From NCBI RefSeq assembly GCF_025629245.1, contig NZ_JANZXN010000015.1:354615-418614 (forward strand): DNA of 64,000 nt, read 5' to 3'. The notes below the pieces were generated by a model. That model was not told where the DNA came from. It did not search any database and saw nothing but the letters and a program-made list of their open reading frames with translations. Of the stretch, positions 49,948-58,086 are shown piece by piece (within the stretch, counting starts at the first letter, position 1; the number at the start of each line of letters is the position of its first letter). Source of the stretch: Natronobiforma cellulositropha (GTDB taxonomy: Archaea; Halobacteriota; Halobacteria; Halobacteriales; Natrialbaceae). The position numbers were made by a program, and so were the translations under genes.

Positions 49948-50004
49948 GCGCCTGCTCGCCGATGTTGCGTGCAGGCCGCAGACTCGGAGCGACGGCCCCT
50001 GTGG

Positions 50005-51228
50005 TCACGCCTCTGTTGGCTTTCGGGCGTGTGCATCGCGGGGTCTCTCGAGCGTCTCGTCCAGCCAGTCGAACAGCCGTCGGTGAAACACCGACTGGCC
50101 GGCTCCCTCGCAGTGGCCGCCAGCGCCTTCCGCGTCGGTGAAGCGCTCGAAGGTAGTCGGTGCGGCCGTCGACTCTGCCAGCGTCCGTGACTGCACCGAG
50201 AGGTGGTCCGATTCGTTCTCGGTGATCAGCGTCGGACACGCGATGCGCTCGCTGCGCCCCTCGAGCGTGTACGCCTGTAGCTCGCGGACGTACTCGCCGA
50301 GGGAGTCGACGCCGTGGGCGGCCATCCGCGAGCCGAAGTACTCGAGGGCGTGTGGCTCCTCGAGCTTGGCTTCGAGTGCCGCGTCGGCGTCGGGATCACC
50401 CTCGAGCACGCCGTCTCGAAGCGCGTCGGGGAGCCGGTCGTTCACGAGTGTGCCGAGGTCGTACAGGCCGGGGTCGGCGACGAGGGCGGCGAGACGGTTG
50501 TCGTCAGTGGCGGCCCGCGGTGCGAGGTAGCCACCGAAGCTCCGGCCGACCAGCGCGAGGCGGGAGGCGTCGACGGCCGTCCGGCCGACCGCGTAGTCGA
50601 CGACAGGAGTGACCACCGCTTCGTAATCGGGGCGAAACGGAAGACCCTGCTCGTAGCGGACGCTACCCTGTCCGGGACCCTCGAACAGCAGGCAGGTGTA
50701 TCCGCGTCTGAGCGCAGCCTTCGCGAGCATCGGATAGGACTCCTCGAGTGGTGCGTCGTAGCCCGGAAAGCCGATTACCGTCGCCCGTGCTTGAGTCGAG
50801 TCGTCGGGTGTGAGCAGATACCCCGGCAGCGTCGTTCCCTCGTAGGGAATCTCGACGACCGCTGCGCCGTGGTCGGCCAGCGAGAGCGCCTCCCGGAAAC
50901 AGGCGCGCTGGCGACGCCACGCCTCGAGGAGCGTCGGATCGTCGAGGTCGTGTCGGCGAAAGAAGTACGCCGAGCGGTAGTACTCGGTCGCTCGCAGGAA
51001 CGCCTCGCGAGCGCTCACGTCGTGGCCGCGCTCCAAGGACTCACGCGCGGCCGTCTCGACCGCCCTCGCCGTTTTACTCCACTCCTCGTACCAGCTCACG
51101 TAGTCGCCGTCGTCGATCCGTGCTGCGGTTGCGAAAACCTCTCCGACATCCGCACAGCCAGCGGGGGCCTTTCCAAGCGTTCGCTCGAGTTGTCCAGAAA
51201 ACTCCGCGCCGAAGTGATCGAGGGCCAT
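50005..51228 (-). CDS. alpha/beta hydrolase (FrsA/DUF1100-like, helical N-terminal domain)
   Basis: 407 residues. An N-terminal ~130-residue helical part (YVSWYEEWSKTARAVETAAR, FLRATEYYRSAYFFRRHDLD) precedes the hydrolase fold. Oxyanion region VIGFPGYDAPLEESYP, nucleophile elbow LALVGRSFGGYLAPRA (Ser, ~residue 245), acid in LITENESDHLSVQS and His in DAEGAGGHCEGAGQ. This arrangement is that of the 2,6-dihydroxypseudooxynicotine hydrolase / FrsA-like group, acting on C-C or ester bonds. Substrate not known. It is convergent with the SGNH hydrolase (57-bp gap). Confidence 0.86.
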   Translation of the reverse strand: MALDHFGAEFSGQLERTLGKAPAGCADVGEVFATAARIDDGDYVSWYEEWSKTARAVETAARESLERGHDVSAREAFLRATEYYRSAYFFRRHDLDDPTLLEAWRRQRACFREALSLADHGAAVVEIPYEGTTLPGYLLTPDDSTQARATVIGFPGYDAPLEESYPMLAKAALRRGYTCLLFEGPGQGSVRYEQGLPFRPDYEAVVTPVVDYAVGRTAVDASRLALVGRSFGGYLAPRAATDDNRLAALVADPGLYDLGTLVNDRLPDALRDGVLEGDPDADAALEAKLEEPHALEYFGSRMAAHGVDSLGEYVRELQAYTLEGRSERIACPTLITENESDHLSVQSRTLAESTAAPTTFERFTDAEGAGGHCEGAGQSVFHRRLFDWLDETLERPRDAHARKPTEA

Positions 51229-51318
51229 GGCCCTCGGACCACGGCGACGGGCATAATCCCGTCACACCACGGTTGCGCCGCTCGAGGTGGCTCACGCGTC
51301 GCTCGAGTGACCCCCCTG

Positions 51319-51540
51319 CTACCGACGGCCGATGGCAGCGACGAGACCGACCCCCCAGAGACCGGTGATCGCCGCTGCGCCAGCGAGTGCGCCAGCGAAC
51401 TGTTCGTCGATCCCCAGAGCGACGAGCGTCGTGGTGATGGCGATGAAGGCCGCCGACCCCACGAGTACGCCCCCGAGCATCGCATTTCCCCCCACGAGGT
51501 TGACGGTCGAGGTGACCATTGAGATAATTAAAATCCACAT
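51319..51540 (-). CDS. small hydrophobic membrane protein
   Basis: 73 residues from ATG 51540 (MWILIISMVTSTVNLVGGNA). Two to three hydrophobic segments with many Gly and Ala (MLGGVLVGSAAFIAITTTL, FAGALAGAAAITGLWGVGLV). Immediately upstream is the AT-rich sequence AATATAATATT, unusual for this genome, which may be a TATA box although it is close to the start. No family recognised. Confidence 0.55.
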   Translation of the reverse strand: MWILIISMVTSTVNLVGGNAMLGGVLVGSAAFIAITTTLVALGIDEQFAGALAGAAAITGLWGVGLVAAIGRR

Positions 51541-51697
51541 CAATATAATATTTTCTGCGAGTTGTCCCGTTCATTGACACACAGCACCAGGGTGATGGTC
51601 GGCCGCTCGAGTCGGTACGTCCGCCACCCCAGCCCGGCTGGCTGACACCCAGTCCACCCCACACTCCGGTCCGACCGGCCGACATCAGTCGCTCCCC

Positions 51698-52558
51698 TCA
51701 CCCGAGTCCGACGAACGGGTCGAACCAGACGGCGGCGACGAGGACGGCGAGGAAGACGTAGGAGCCGCGGATGAGCAACATGGTCGCGAGCCGTGGCTCG
51801 GCCCGTCTGGCGACGGCGGCGACGGCGGCGAAGGCGAGGACGGCAAGGACGGCAGTGGGTGGAAAGACCCGGACGGCAGCGAAAGCGACGACGACCAGGA
51901 GCGCCGTGACCATCAGGCCGTAGGCGACGGTGTGCGCCCGGTCGGGACCGACGACGACGGCGACCGTCCGTTTCGCGATCGAGCGGTCGTACTCGTAGTC
52001 CTGGGCGTCGTCGATCACCTTGATCCCCGAGAGCAAGACGAGAAAGACGAGCGCGAAAGCGAGGACGACCGGCGAGAGCGTCGCCGTCTGGACGGCGTAG
52101 CCGCCGAGGATCGCCAGCGCGATGCCGAGCGGGTAGCCGGTCGTCGCCGTAATCGGGTTCATGTCGAGCTGTGGCGCGTGGTGGTAGGCGATCAGCCACG
52201 TCGGCACCGTCAGCGCCACCGCCAGCAGATTCGCCCCCAGCGCGAGAACGAGACAGCAGCCAGCGAACACGGCGGTCGAACCCGCGAGACCGACCCGACA
52301 GCCACGCACCGTCAGCGGGTGGTCGTCGTCCTCGCCGCGGACGTGGAAGTCGACGTAGCCGTCTTTGAGGTGGGCCGTGTACACCGCCGCGAAGATGGCG
52401 AGGACGTGCACCGTCGCGAGCGCCCCGTCGACCGTCCCCGCCAGCAGTGCGCCGAACAGCGACGCCGCCAGCGGCGGCAGCATGAACACCGGGTGGACCT
52501 GTGAGAGGTACGCTCGAGCGCTCGCCGTCGGGCCGGTCGCACCTCTCGCCAGTGACAT
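51698..52558 (-). CDS. UbiA-family prenyltransferase
   Basis: 286 residues from ATG 52558 (MSLARGATGPTASARAYLSQ). Eight to nine hydrophobic helices. The first Asp motif lies in AHLKDGYVDFHVRGEDDDHP and the second in SGIKVIDDAQDYEYDRSIAK; these bind the prenyl diphosphate through Mg2+. The family prenylates quinone precursors, lipids, heme or carotenoids. The first motif departs from the usual NDxxD pattern (KDxxVD). No quinone, lipid or carotenoid gene is adjacent, so the acceptor is unknown. Confidence 0.82.
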   Translation of the reverse strand: MSLARGATGPTASARAYLSQVHPVFMLPPLAASLFGALLAGTVDGALATVHVLAIFAAVYTAHLKDGYVDFHVRGEDDDHPLTVRGCRVGLAGSTAVFAGCCLVLALGANLLAVALTVPTWLIAYHHAPQLDMNPITATTGYPLGIALAILGGYAVQTATLSPVVLAFALVFLVLLSGIKVIDDAQDYEYDRSIAKRTVAVVVGPDRAHTVAYGLMVTALLVVVAFAAVRVFPPTAVLAVLAFAAVAAVARRAEPRLATMLLIRGSYVFLAVLVAAVWFDPFVGLG

Positions 52559-52680
52559 GATCTGTGCCACCACGGACGGGCCAATAAGCCTCGGGGTCAG
52601 GACTCCGAACAGGTCTCGAGAGTCAGCCCCGGCTACGCCTCGAGTGGCTGCGGTTCCGGGGCGACGGCGCGCGGCCGTCG

Positions 52681-53118
52681 TCACTCGAGAACCGTGTGAA
52701 CGTAGTCGCCCATGTCCCGCGAGAGTGCGACCGAGCGCGGGCAGGTGAAGTAACAGGAGAAGACCATGCCGTCGTCCTCGCCCGCGCCGGTGACGACGTG
52801 GTCCCACGCGTCGCGCGGTTCGTCGACGAGGACGTGGAAGAAGTGTCGCCGGTAGATCGCACGCCGGCGGTCGTGGACCCAGCGGTCGCTCGCGAGGTGG
52901 GTCACCTCGGTCGGTTCGTCGATGCCGGTCTCCTCCTCGAGTTCGCGGACGACCGCCTCGGCGGGGGCTTCGCCCTCGTCGACGGTTCCCTTCGGGACCT
53001 GGACGCCGGTTCCGGGCGTCGGCTGTTCGAAGACGAGTAACTCGAGGCCGGTGTAGCCTCCAGCGTCTCGAGTCACGTAGGCGTACGCCTTCTCGACGGT
53101 GGGGTACGCAGGGTTCAT
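52681..53118 (-). CDS. Nudix hydrolase
   Basis: 145 residues. The complete Nudix box is GTVDEGEAPAEAVVRELEEE followed by TGI (GX5EX7REUXEEXGU, ~residues 42-64). N-terminal PTVEKAYAYVTRDAGG and FEQPTPGTGVQVPKG fit the NUDIX strand before it. It cleaves nucleoside-diphosphate-linked compounds; substrate not inferable. Leftward, 36 bp from the following FAD oxidase gene on the same strand. Confidence 0.9.
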   Translation of the reverse strand: MNPAYPTVEKAYAYVTRDAGGYTGLELLVFEQPTPGTGVQVPKGTVDEGEAPAEAVVRELEEETGIDEPTEVTHLASDRWVHDRRRAIYRRHFFHVLVDEPRDAWDHVVTGAGEDDGMVFSCYFTCPRSVALSRDMGDYVHTVLE

Positions 53119-53154
53119 AGACTCCGTACGCAGATGGGGGTCCTAACCCTTCTG

Positions 53155-54549
53155 TCAGCCGTCGTCTGGCAGGACTTTCCCGGGGTTGAGCGTGCCGGTC
53201 GGGTCGAGCGCGCGTTTGATCGCGGCCATCGCCCCGACCGCGCCCGCGCCGTGTTCGGGGACCATGTAGCGGCGCTTGCCCTCGCCGATGCCGTGTTCGC
53301 CGGTCGCCGTCCCGCCGAGGTCGATCGCGCGCCGCACCACGCGGTCGTAGATGTTCTCGGCGCGCTCGAGCGCCGCCGGGTCGTCGTGGTCGACTAAGAC
53401 GGTGTAGTGGAGGTTGCCGTCGCCCGCGTGGCCGTAACACGGAACGTAGACGTCGAACTCGGCGGCGAGGGCTTTCGCGAAGCCGACGATCTCGGGGTAG
53501 GCGCTGATCGGCACCGTCACGTCGCCGTGGTGGACCGGCTCGAGCGCCTCCTCGTAGGTGAGAATGGCGTAGGCGAGTTCCTTGCGGACGGTCCAGAGGT
53601 CGTCCATCGCGGCCCGGTCGGCACCGATCTCGAACGCCCGCACGCCGTGGCTCTCGAAGAGCGCCTCACAGAGGGCGATCTCCTCGTCGATGCCGTGGTT
53701 GGCGTGGAACTCGAGGAAGACCATCGGGGCGTCCGGGAGGTCGGTCTCGAGGTAGGTGTTGCTCATCCGGGCGCTCAGATCACAGAGGAGTTCGATCTTC
53801 GCGACGTCGACGCCCGCGCCGATGGCGTCGGCGATGGCCTCGGTCGCGTCGGAAATGGAGTCGAAGATGGCTCGCCCACCACGGACCTGTTCGGGCCGCC
53901 CTGCCAGCTCGAGTGTCGCCTCGGTGACGACCGCGAGCGTGCCCTCGCTACCGACGAGGAGGTCGGTCAGGTTGTAGCCGCTCGAGGTCTTCGTCGCTCG
54001 CGATCCCGTCCGGATCACCGTCCCGTCGGCGAGGACGGCCTCGAGTCCGAGCACCCAGTCGGCGACCTCGCCGTACTTGACGGTCTGCATGCCGCTGGCG
54101 TCGGTTGCGATCATACCGCCGACGGTCGAAATCTCACCAGAGGAGGGCAGCGGCGGGAAGAAGAGCCCGTCGCGGCCGACGTGCTCGTCGACGGCCGCAC
54201 CGAGAACGCCCGCCTGGACGTCGATCTGGAAGTCCGCGGGGCGGTACTCGAGCACGGCGTCCATCCGCGTCAGGTTCATGCTGATCCCACCCTCGACGGG
54301 GACGGCGTGACCCTCGAGTCCGGTGCCGGCCGCGTAGGGCGTGACGGGAACGCCGTGGTCGGTCGCCGCGGCGAGGATGCGCGAGACGTCGTCGGTCGAC
54401 TCGGGCCAGACGACGGCGTCGGGGCTGACGCCGTCGCTGATCCGCTCGGTCGCCCAGTCGGTCGCGTGCTGGTCGCGGCTCGCCCGCTCGAACGAGACCT
54501 GGTCGTCTCTCAGGCCGAGATCGGTCAGAAACGAGCACTCGTGGTTCAT
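53155..54549 (-). CDS. FAD-linked oxidase (glycolate oxidase GlcD / D-lactate dehydrogenase type)
   Basis: 464 residues. PCMH-type FAD domain with VTPYAAGTGLEGHAVPVEGG, IGGMIATDASGMQTVKYGEV and TSSGYNLTDLLVGSEGTLAV; the C-terminal substrate domain has VPCYGHAGDGNLHYTVLVDH and GTATGEHGIGEGKRRYMVPE. It oxidises 2-hydroxyacids such as D-lactate or glycolate. The Fe-S partner subunits (GlcE/GlcF) are not adjacent, so electrons probably pass to another acceptor. Length and motifs are complete. Confidence 0.93.
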   Translation of the reverse strand: MNHECSFLTDLGLRDDQVSFERASRDQHATDWATERISDGVSPDAVVWPESTDDVSRILAAATDHGVPVTPYAAGTGLEGHAVPVEGGISMNLTRMDAVLEYRPADFQIDVQAGVLGAAVDEHVGRDGLFFPPLPSSGEISTVGGMIATDASGMQTVKYGEVADWVLGLEAVLADGTVIRTGSRATKTSSGYNLTDLLVGSEGTLAVVTEATLELAGRPEQVRGGRAIFDSISDATEAIADAIGAGVDVAKIELLCDLSARMSNTYLETDLPDAPMVFLEFHANHGIDEEIALCEALFESHGVRAFEIGADRAAMDDLWTVRKELAYAILTYEEALEPVHHGDVTVPISAYPEIVGFAKALAAEFDVYVPCYGHAGDGNLHYTVLVDHDDPAALERAENIYDRVVRRAIDLGGTATGEHGIGEGKRRYMVPEHGAGAVGAMAAIKRALDPTGTLNPGKVLPDDG

Positions 54550-54652
54550 GGATGGACCTGTGCGAGCGAGCCTATCAAGCTTTCAGAACCGGAACGCGAC
54601 GGGGGTGGCTCGGGGCCGAAACGCCGACGGCACTCGCGGCCGTACGGTGCGT

Positions 54653-54925
54653 ATGGACCCTGACTCACAGCTCTACGTCAACGAACTCTACGCCAGACTC
54701 GAGGCGACGGCGGCGCTGCCGGTCGACCCGCGGACGAACCGGTGGCTCGGCGAGGCGGAAGCCGTCGCCCGCGACGCCGCGACGAACGACCTCGACGCGG
54801 AGACGACCGAAAAGCGCGTCCGGCAGGTGGCGTCGCTGCTCGAGTCGGCTGACGAGCCGGAGAACGAGGAGGCGGCCGCTCACGTCGAGGCGGCCAGAGA
54901 ACTGTGTGAGACGATTCTCGAGTAG
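54653..54925 (+). CDS. small acidic conserved haloarchaeal protein
   Basis: 90 residues from ATG 54653 (MDPDSQLYVNELYARLEATA); the in-frame upstream extension is rejected because it overlaps the divergent oxidase gene and is not acidic. All-helical, very acidic, with no motif (VDPRTNRWLGEAEAVARDAA, RQVASLLESADEPENEEAAA). It probably folds as a helical bundle. Function unknown. It is divergent from the GlcD-type gene. Confidence 0.65.
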   Translation: MDPDSQLYVNELYARLEATAALPVDPRTNRWLGEAEAVARDAATNDLDAETTEKRVRQVASLLESADEPENEEAAAHVEAARELCETILE

Positions 54926-54933
54926 CGAGCGGC

Positions 54934-56058
54934 CTACCGGCTGAGCGCGCGAGTCGCCTCGCGCATGATCTCGAGGGCCTCCTCGAGTTCGTCCATGCCG
55001 GTGGCGTAGGAGAGGCGGGCGTAGCCCGCGCCGTTCGCGCCGAAGGCCTCGCCGGGGACGACGACCACGCCGCGGTCGATGACCTCGTCACACCAGCCAT
55101 CGGGTACCTTCGGCATGGCGTAGAAGGCTCCCTGTGGGGTGGGGACCTCGAGTCCGGCGTCGGTGAGACCGTCTAAGACGACGTCGCGGCGGTTTTCGAA
55201 CGCGGAGACCATCTCCTCGACACAGTCCTGTGGGCCGGTGAGGGCGGCTTCGGCGGCGTACTGGGCGGGGGCAGAGGCGCAGGCCTGGCCGTACTGGTGG
55301 ACGCGGAGCATGCGCTCGATCCGGCGGTTCGAGGCGACGACCCAGCCGAGTCGCCAGCCGGTCATCGAGTAGGTCTTCGAGCAGGCGCTGACGACCACGA
55401 CGTTGTCGCTCTCGGCGAACTCGAACGGCGAGCGGTGGACGCCGTCGAAGACGATGCGCTCGTAGACCTCGTCGGTCAGACAGAGGACGTCGTGTTCGTC
55501 GGCGATGCGGGCAAACTCGCGCACGTCGGCTTCGCTCTGGACCGCGCCGGTCGGGTTCGCGGGGCTGTTGACGACGAACACCGCGGTGTCGTCGGTGATC
55601 GCCGCCTCGACGGTCGCCGGGTCGAGCGTGAGGTCCTCGCGCAACGGCAGCGGCTTCGGCGTCCCGCCCGCGATGTGCGTCAGCGCGTCGTAGGAGACGA
55701 AGCCGGGGTCCGGGAACAACACCTCGTCACCGGGGTCGACGTGTGCCTGCAGGGCGATGTGGAGCGCCTCGCTGCCACCGGCGGTGACGATGACGTCCTC
55801 GGGGTCGACCGCCTGTCCGTAGTCGGCGTCGTACCGGCCCGCAATCGCCTCGCGGACCGCGAGCGTCCCCTTGTTCGAGGTGTAGGCGTCAGTGCGCCCG
55901 GTCTCGATCGCTTCGATCGCCGCCTCGCGGGCGTGTGCAGGCGTCGGAAAGTCTGGCTGGCCCAGGCCGAGGTTGATCGCGTCCTCGCCTGCGGCCTCGA
56001 ACACCTTCCGGATGCCGCTTATCGACACCTGTTCGACGCGGTGTGCGAACTCCGTCAT
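54934..56058 (-). CDS. pyridoxal-phosphate aminotransferase, class I/II (aspartate/aromatic type)
   Basis: 374 residues, fold type I. It has NLGLGQPDFPTPAHAREAAI at the N-terminus, TAGGSEALHIALQA for phosphate binding, VNSPANPTGAVQSEADVREF with the substrate Asn, CLTDEVYERIVF with the PLP Asp/Tyr, the Schiff-base Lys in VSACSKTYSMTGWRLGW and the carboxylate Arg near YARLSYA. It resembles archaeal aspartate aminotransferases; amino acid specificity is not certain. Tail-to-tail with the small acidic protein gene (8-bp gap). Confidence 0.92.
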   Translation of the reverse strand: MTEFAHRVEQVSISGIRKVFEAAGEDAINLGLGQPDFPTPAHAREAAIEAIETGRTDAYTSNKGTLAVREAIAGRYDADYGQAVDPEDVIVTAGGSEALHIALQAHVDPGDEVLFPDPGFVSYDALTHIAGGTPKPLPLREDLTLDPATVEAAITDDTAVFVVNSPANPTGAVQSEADVREFARIADEHDVLCLTDEVYERIVFDGVHRSPFEFAESDNVVVVSACSKTYSMTGWRLGWVVASNRRIERMLRVHQYGQACASAPAQYAAEAALTGPQDCVEEMVSAFENRRDVVLDGLTDAGLEVPTPQGAFYAMPKVPDGWCDEVIDRGVVVVPGEAFGANGAGYARLSYATGMDELEEALEIMREATRALSR

Positions 56059-56156
56059 AGCTGATCCGGTGGGCCGGAGGCGGTTAATCCTTGCTGGTTG
56101 CCATCCTGTCCCTGCGGCCGGAACGGATTTACGGGCCCGCTGACTCGTAGGCGCAC

Positions 56157-56816
56157 ATGTACTCGAGACGGGCGATTCTCGCCGGTAGTGTCACCGGAAT
56201 CGTCGCTCTGAGCGCGGGCTGTCTCGACCTCGTCAGGGGAAACCCCGTCGAGTTCGAGGCGGCTGCCGTCAGACCGACCGACGACGCACTCGCAGAGACC
56301 GGCTACGAAGAGGGGGAAGCGGACTGGGAGCGGATCGAAGAGACGGTCGAAGCCGCTGGCGTCGAGCGCGAGATCCACGCCTCGATCTGGGCGGCGATCT
56401 ACGGAAAGGAGGTCGCCATCGCCGGCGTCGAACGCGAGGCTGCGGTCTTCGCGGCCGTCTCGCTCCCGTCGATGGAGATTCTCGGGCGGACGATGAACCC
56501 ACTCGAGGACATGAACAACCGCGAGGTACTCGAGGAGGTCCGCGGCGAGATCGAGGGTAACTACGGCGGTCTCCGGAACGTCTCACACCGCGAGACGTTC
56601 GGTCTCGAGATCCTCGACGCCGAACGCACCGTCGAAGCCTACGACGCGACCACCGACGTCGACGGCCAGGAGGTCGAGATCGTCCTCCTGCTCTCGACGT
56701 TCGACCACGACGACGACATCCTCGTCCTGCTCGGGGGCTACCCCCGACTGCTGCCCGACGAGGGCGTCGACCTCGAGACGCTGCTGGAGTCGGTCGAGCA
56801 CCCGCTCGAGGAGTGA
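56157..56816 (+). CDS. haloarchaeal lipoprotein (DUF6517-like)
   Basis: 219 residues. Tat-type YSRRAILAGSVTGI and a lipobox ending ALSAGC at residue ~22. The mature part has the blocks EFEAAAVRPTDDALAETGYE, IWAAIYGKEVAIAGVEREAA and AVSLPSMEILGRTMNPLEDM, reminiscent of the haloarchaeal lipoproteins named DUF6517. Function unknown; extracellular. It is divergent from the aminotransferase gene. Confidence 0.7.
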   Translation: MYSRRAILAGSVTGIVALSAGCLDLVRGNPVEFEAAAVRPTDDALAETGYEEGEADWERIEETVEAAGVEREIHASIWAAIYGKEVAIAGVEREAAVFAAVSLPSMEILGRTMNPLEDMNNREVLEEVRGEIEGNYGGLRNVSHRETFGLEILDAERTVEAYDATTDVDGQEVEIVLLLSTFDHDDDILVLLGGYPRLLPDEGVDLETLLESVEHPLEE

Positions 56817-56839
56817 GAGCGGAGTCGAGAGGTCCTGGC

Positions 56840-57073
56840 TCAGCGTCGGACGCGGACGATCTTCGTCGAGCCACTTCGCTGGTCGATGTGGACGTGCCAC
56901 TCGCCCTCGTCGGTCGTCGCCGGGACGAGCCACGTGCCGCTCGTCTGGTAGGGTGTCGTCGTCACTACCGACTCACAGCCAGCATCCGTCAGCGCCTCGT
57001 AAGCCGTGCTCGCGGCAGCGTCTTCTGAGGGGACACGTTTCGTCTCGCTCGAGGAGGGAAGCCTGTAGTTCAT
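56840..57073 (-). CDS. stand-alone copy of the stress-protein C-terminal domain
   Basis: 77 residues from ATG 57073 (MNYRLPSSSETKRVPSEDAA). Its second half, ASTAYEALTDAGCESVVTTT then YQTSGTWLVPATTDEGEWHV ending HIDQRSGSTKIVRVRR, matches in order and spacing the C-terminal extension of the universal stress protein at 6458-7084 (AREALSG..YETVALTDDPHRTSGSWIVPLEADGESIHVHVD split here by dots). A TATA-like TTTATAATC at 57075-57083 is oddly close to the ATG. No known family name is assigned. Confidence 0.7.
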   Translation of the reverse strand: MNYRLPSSSETKRVPSEDAAASTAYEALTDAGCESVVTTTPYQTSGTWLVPATTDEGEWHVHIDQRSGSTKIVRVRR

Positions 57074-57219
57074 GATTATAAATGATTGTACATCACTCAC
57101 ACACATGAAGGTTGGCCCAGACCCCCCCAGCGGCGGGACCGACGCGATACTCACGGGTGCGGCCGGTGCGTCCGCTCTCGTGAGGGTGCTCGCTCGAAAC
57201 GGTTCGAACCCGGTCGTGC

Positions 57220-58086
57220 TCAGTAGAACTCGCGGACGAGGTCCATCGCGTCGTCGGGTGCGCCGTCGGGAATCTCCGACATATTCTCGGTGACGCCGTG
57301 TTGTTCGTGATACGGCACGGAGTTCTCGTTCTGGTAGATGACGCCCTGGTACTCCTTCTCGGTGTCGAGGATGACCTCGGCAGCGGCGTCGTAGTCGCTC
57401 GAGTCGTGGTCTTGCTCTTTCAGGTCGACCAGGGTGTCGCGGAAGTAGTCGTAGGTGTCGACGTCGTTGAACGTGACACAGGGGCTGAAGACGTTGACGA
57501 AGCCGAAGCCGTCGTGTTCGATCGCCTCCTCGACGATCTCGGTGTGACGAAGCGCGTCGCTCGCGAACGACTGGGCGATGAAGGTCGCACCCGAGGCGAG
57601 TGCGAGGGCGAGCGGGTTGACGGGGGGCTGTTTCGGTCCCTCGGGAGTGGTCGAGGTCTCGAAGTTCGACCGCGAGGTGGGCGAGGCTTGGCCCTTCGTC
57701 AGCCCGTAGATGCGGTTGTCCATGACGACGTAGGTCATGTCGACGTTCCGCCGGACCGCGTGGATGAAGTGGCCCGCACCGATGGAGTAGCCGTCACCGT
57801 CTCCACCGGAGACCAGCACTTCGATGTCCGGTCGGGCCATCTTCACGCCCGCGCCGACGGGCAGTGCGCGGCCGTGGACGCCGTGGAGCGCGTAGCTGTG
57901 CATGTAGGTTCCGATCTTCCCGGAACAGCCGATTCCGGCGACGACGAACGTGTTGTCCGGGTCGTTGCCGGTGTTGGCGAGGGCTTTCATCATGCCGTTC
58001 ATCGTGCCGAAGTCCCCACATCCGGGGCACCACGTCGGCTGTTTGTCGGATTTGAAGTCGGTGAAACGGACCTGTTCTGAGCTCAT
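57220..58086 (-). CDS. korB: 2-oxoacid:ferredoxin oxidoreductase beta subunit (KorB type)
   Basis: 288 residues. It has the CPGCGDFGTMNGMMKAL N-terminal Cys motif and the thiamine-diphosphate site in VSGGDGDGYSIGAGHFIHAV with DNRIYGLTKGQASPTS. It oxidatively decarboxylates a 2-oxoacid (2-oxoglutarate is the usual substrate of this length class; pyruvate is possible) and passes electrons to ferredoxin. Its ATG overlaps the alpha-subunit stop by 4 nt, so the two are coupled. No separate delta (ferredoxin-like) subunit is present, as in known halophilic enzymes. Confidence 0.93.
   Translation of the reverse strand: MSSEQVRFTDFKSDKQPTWCPGCGDFGTMNGMMKALANTGNDPDNTFVVAGIGCSGKIGTYMHSYALHGVHGRALPVGAGVKMARPDIEVLVSGGDGDGYSIGAGHFIHAVRRNVDMTYVVMDNRIYGLTKGQASPTSRSNFETSTTPEGPKQPPVNPLALALASGATFIAQSFASDALRHTEIVEEAIEHDGFGFVNVFSPCVTFNDVDTYDYFRDTLVDLKEQDHDSSDYDAAAEVILDTEKEYQGVIYQNENSVPYHEQHGVTENMSEIPDGAPDDAMDLVREFY

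Noticed and set aside
57192-57212. tRNA-like GGTTCGAACCC sequence
   Set aside because: No acceptor or anticodon stem pairs with it; it lies in the 3' region of korB.
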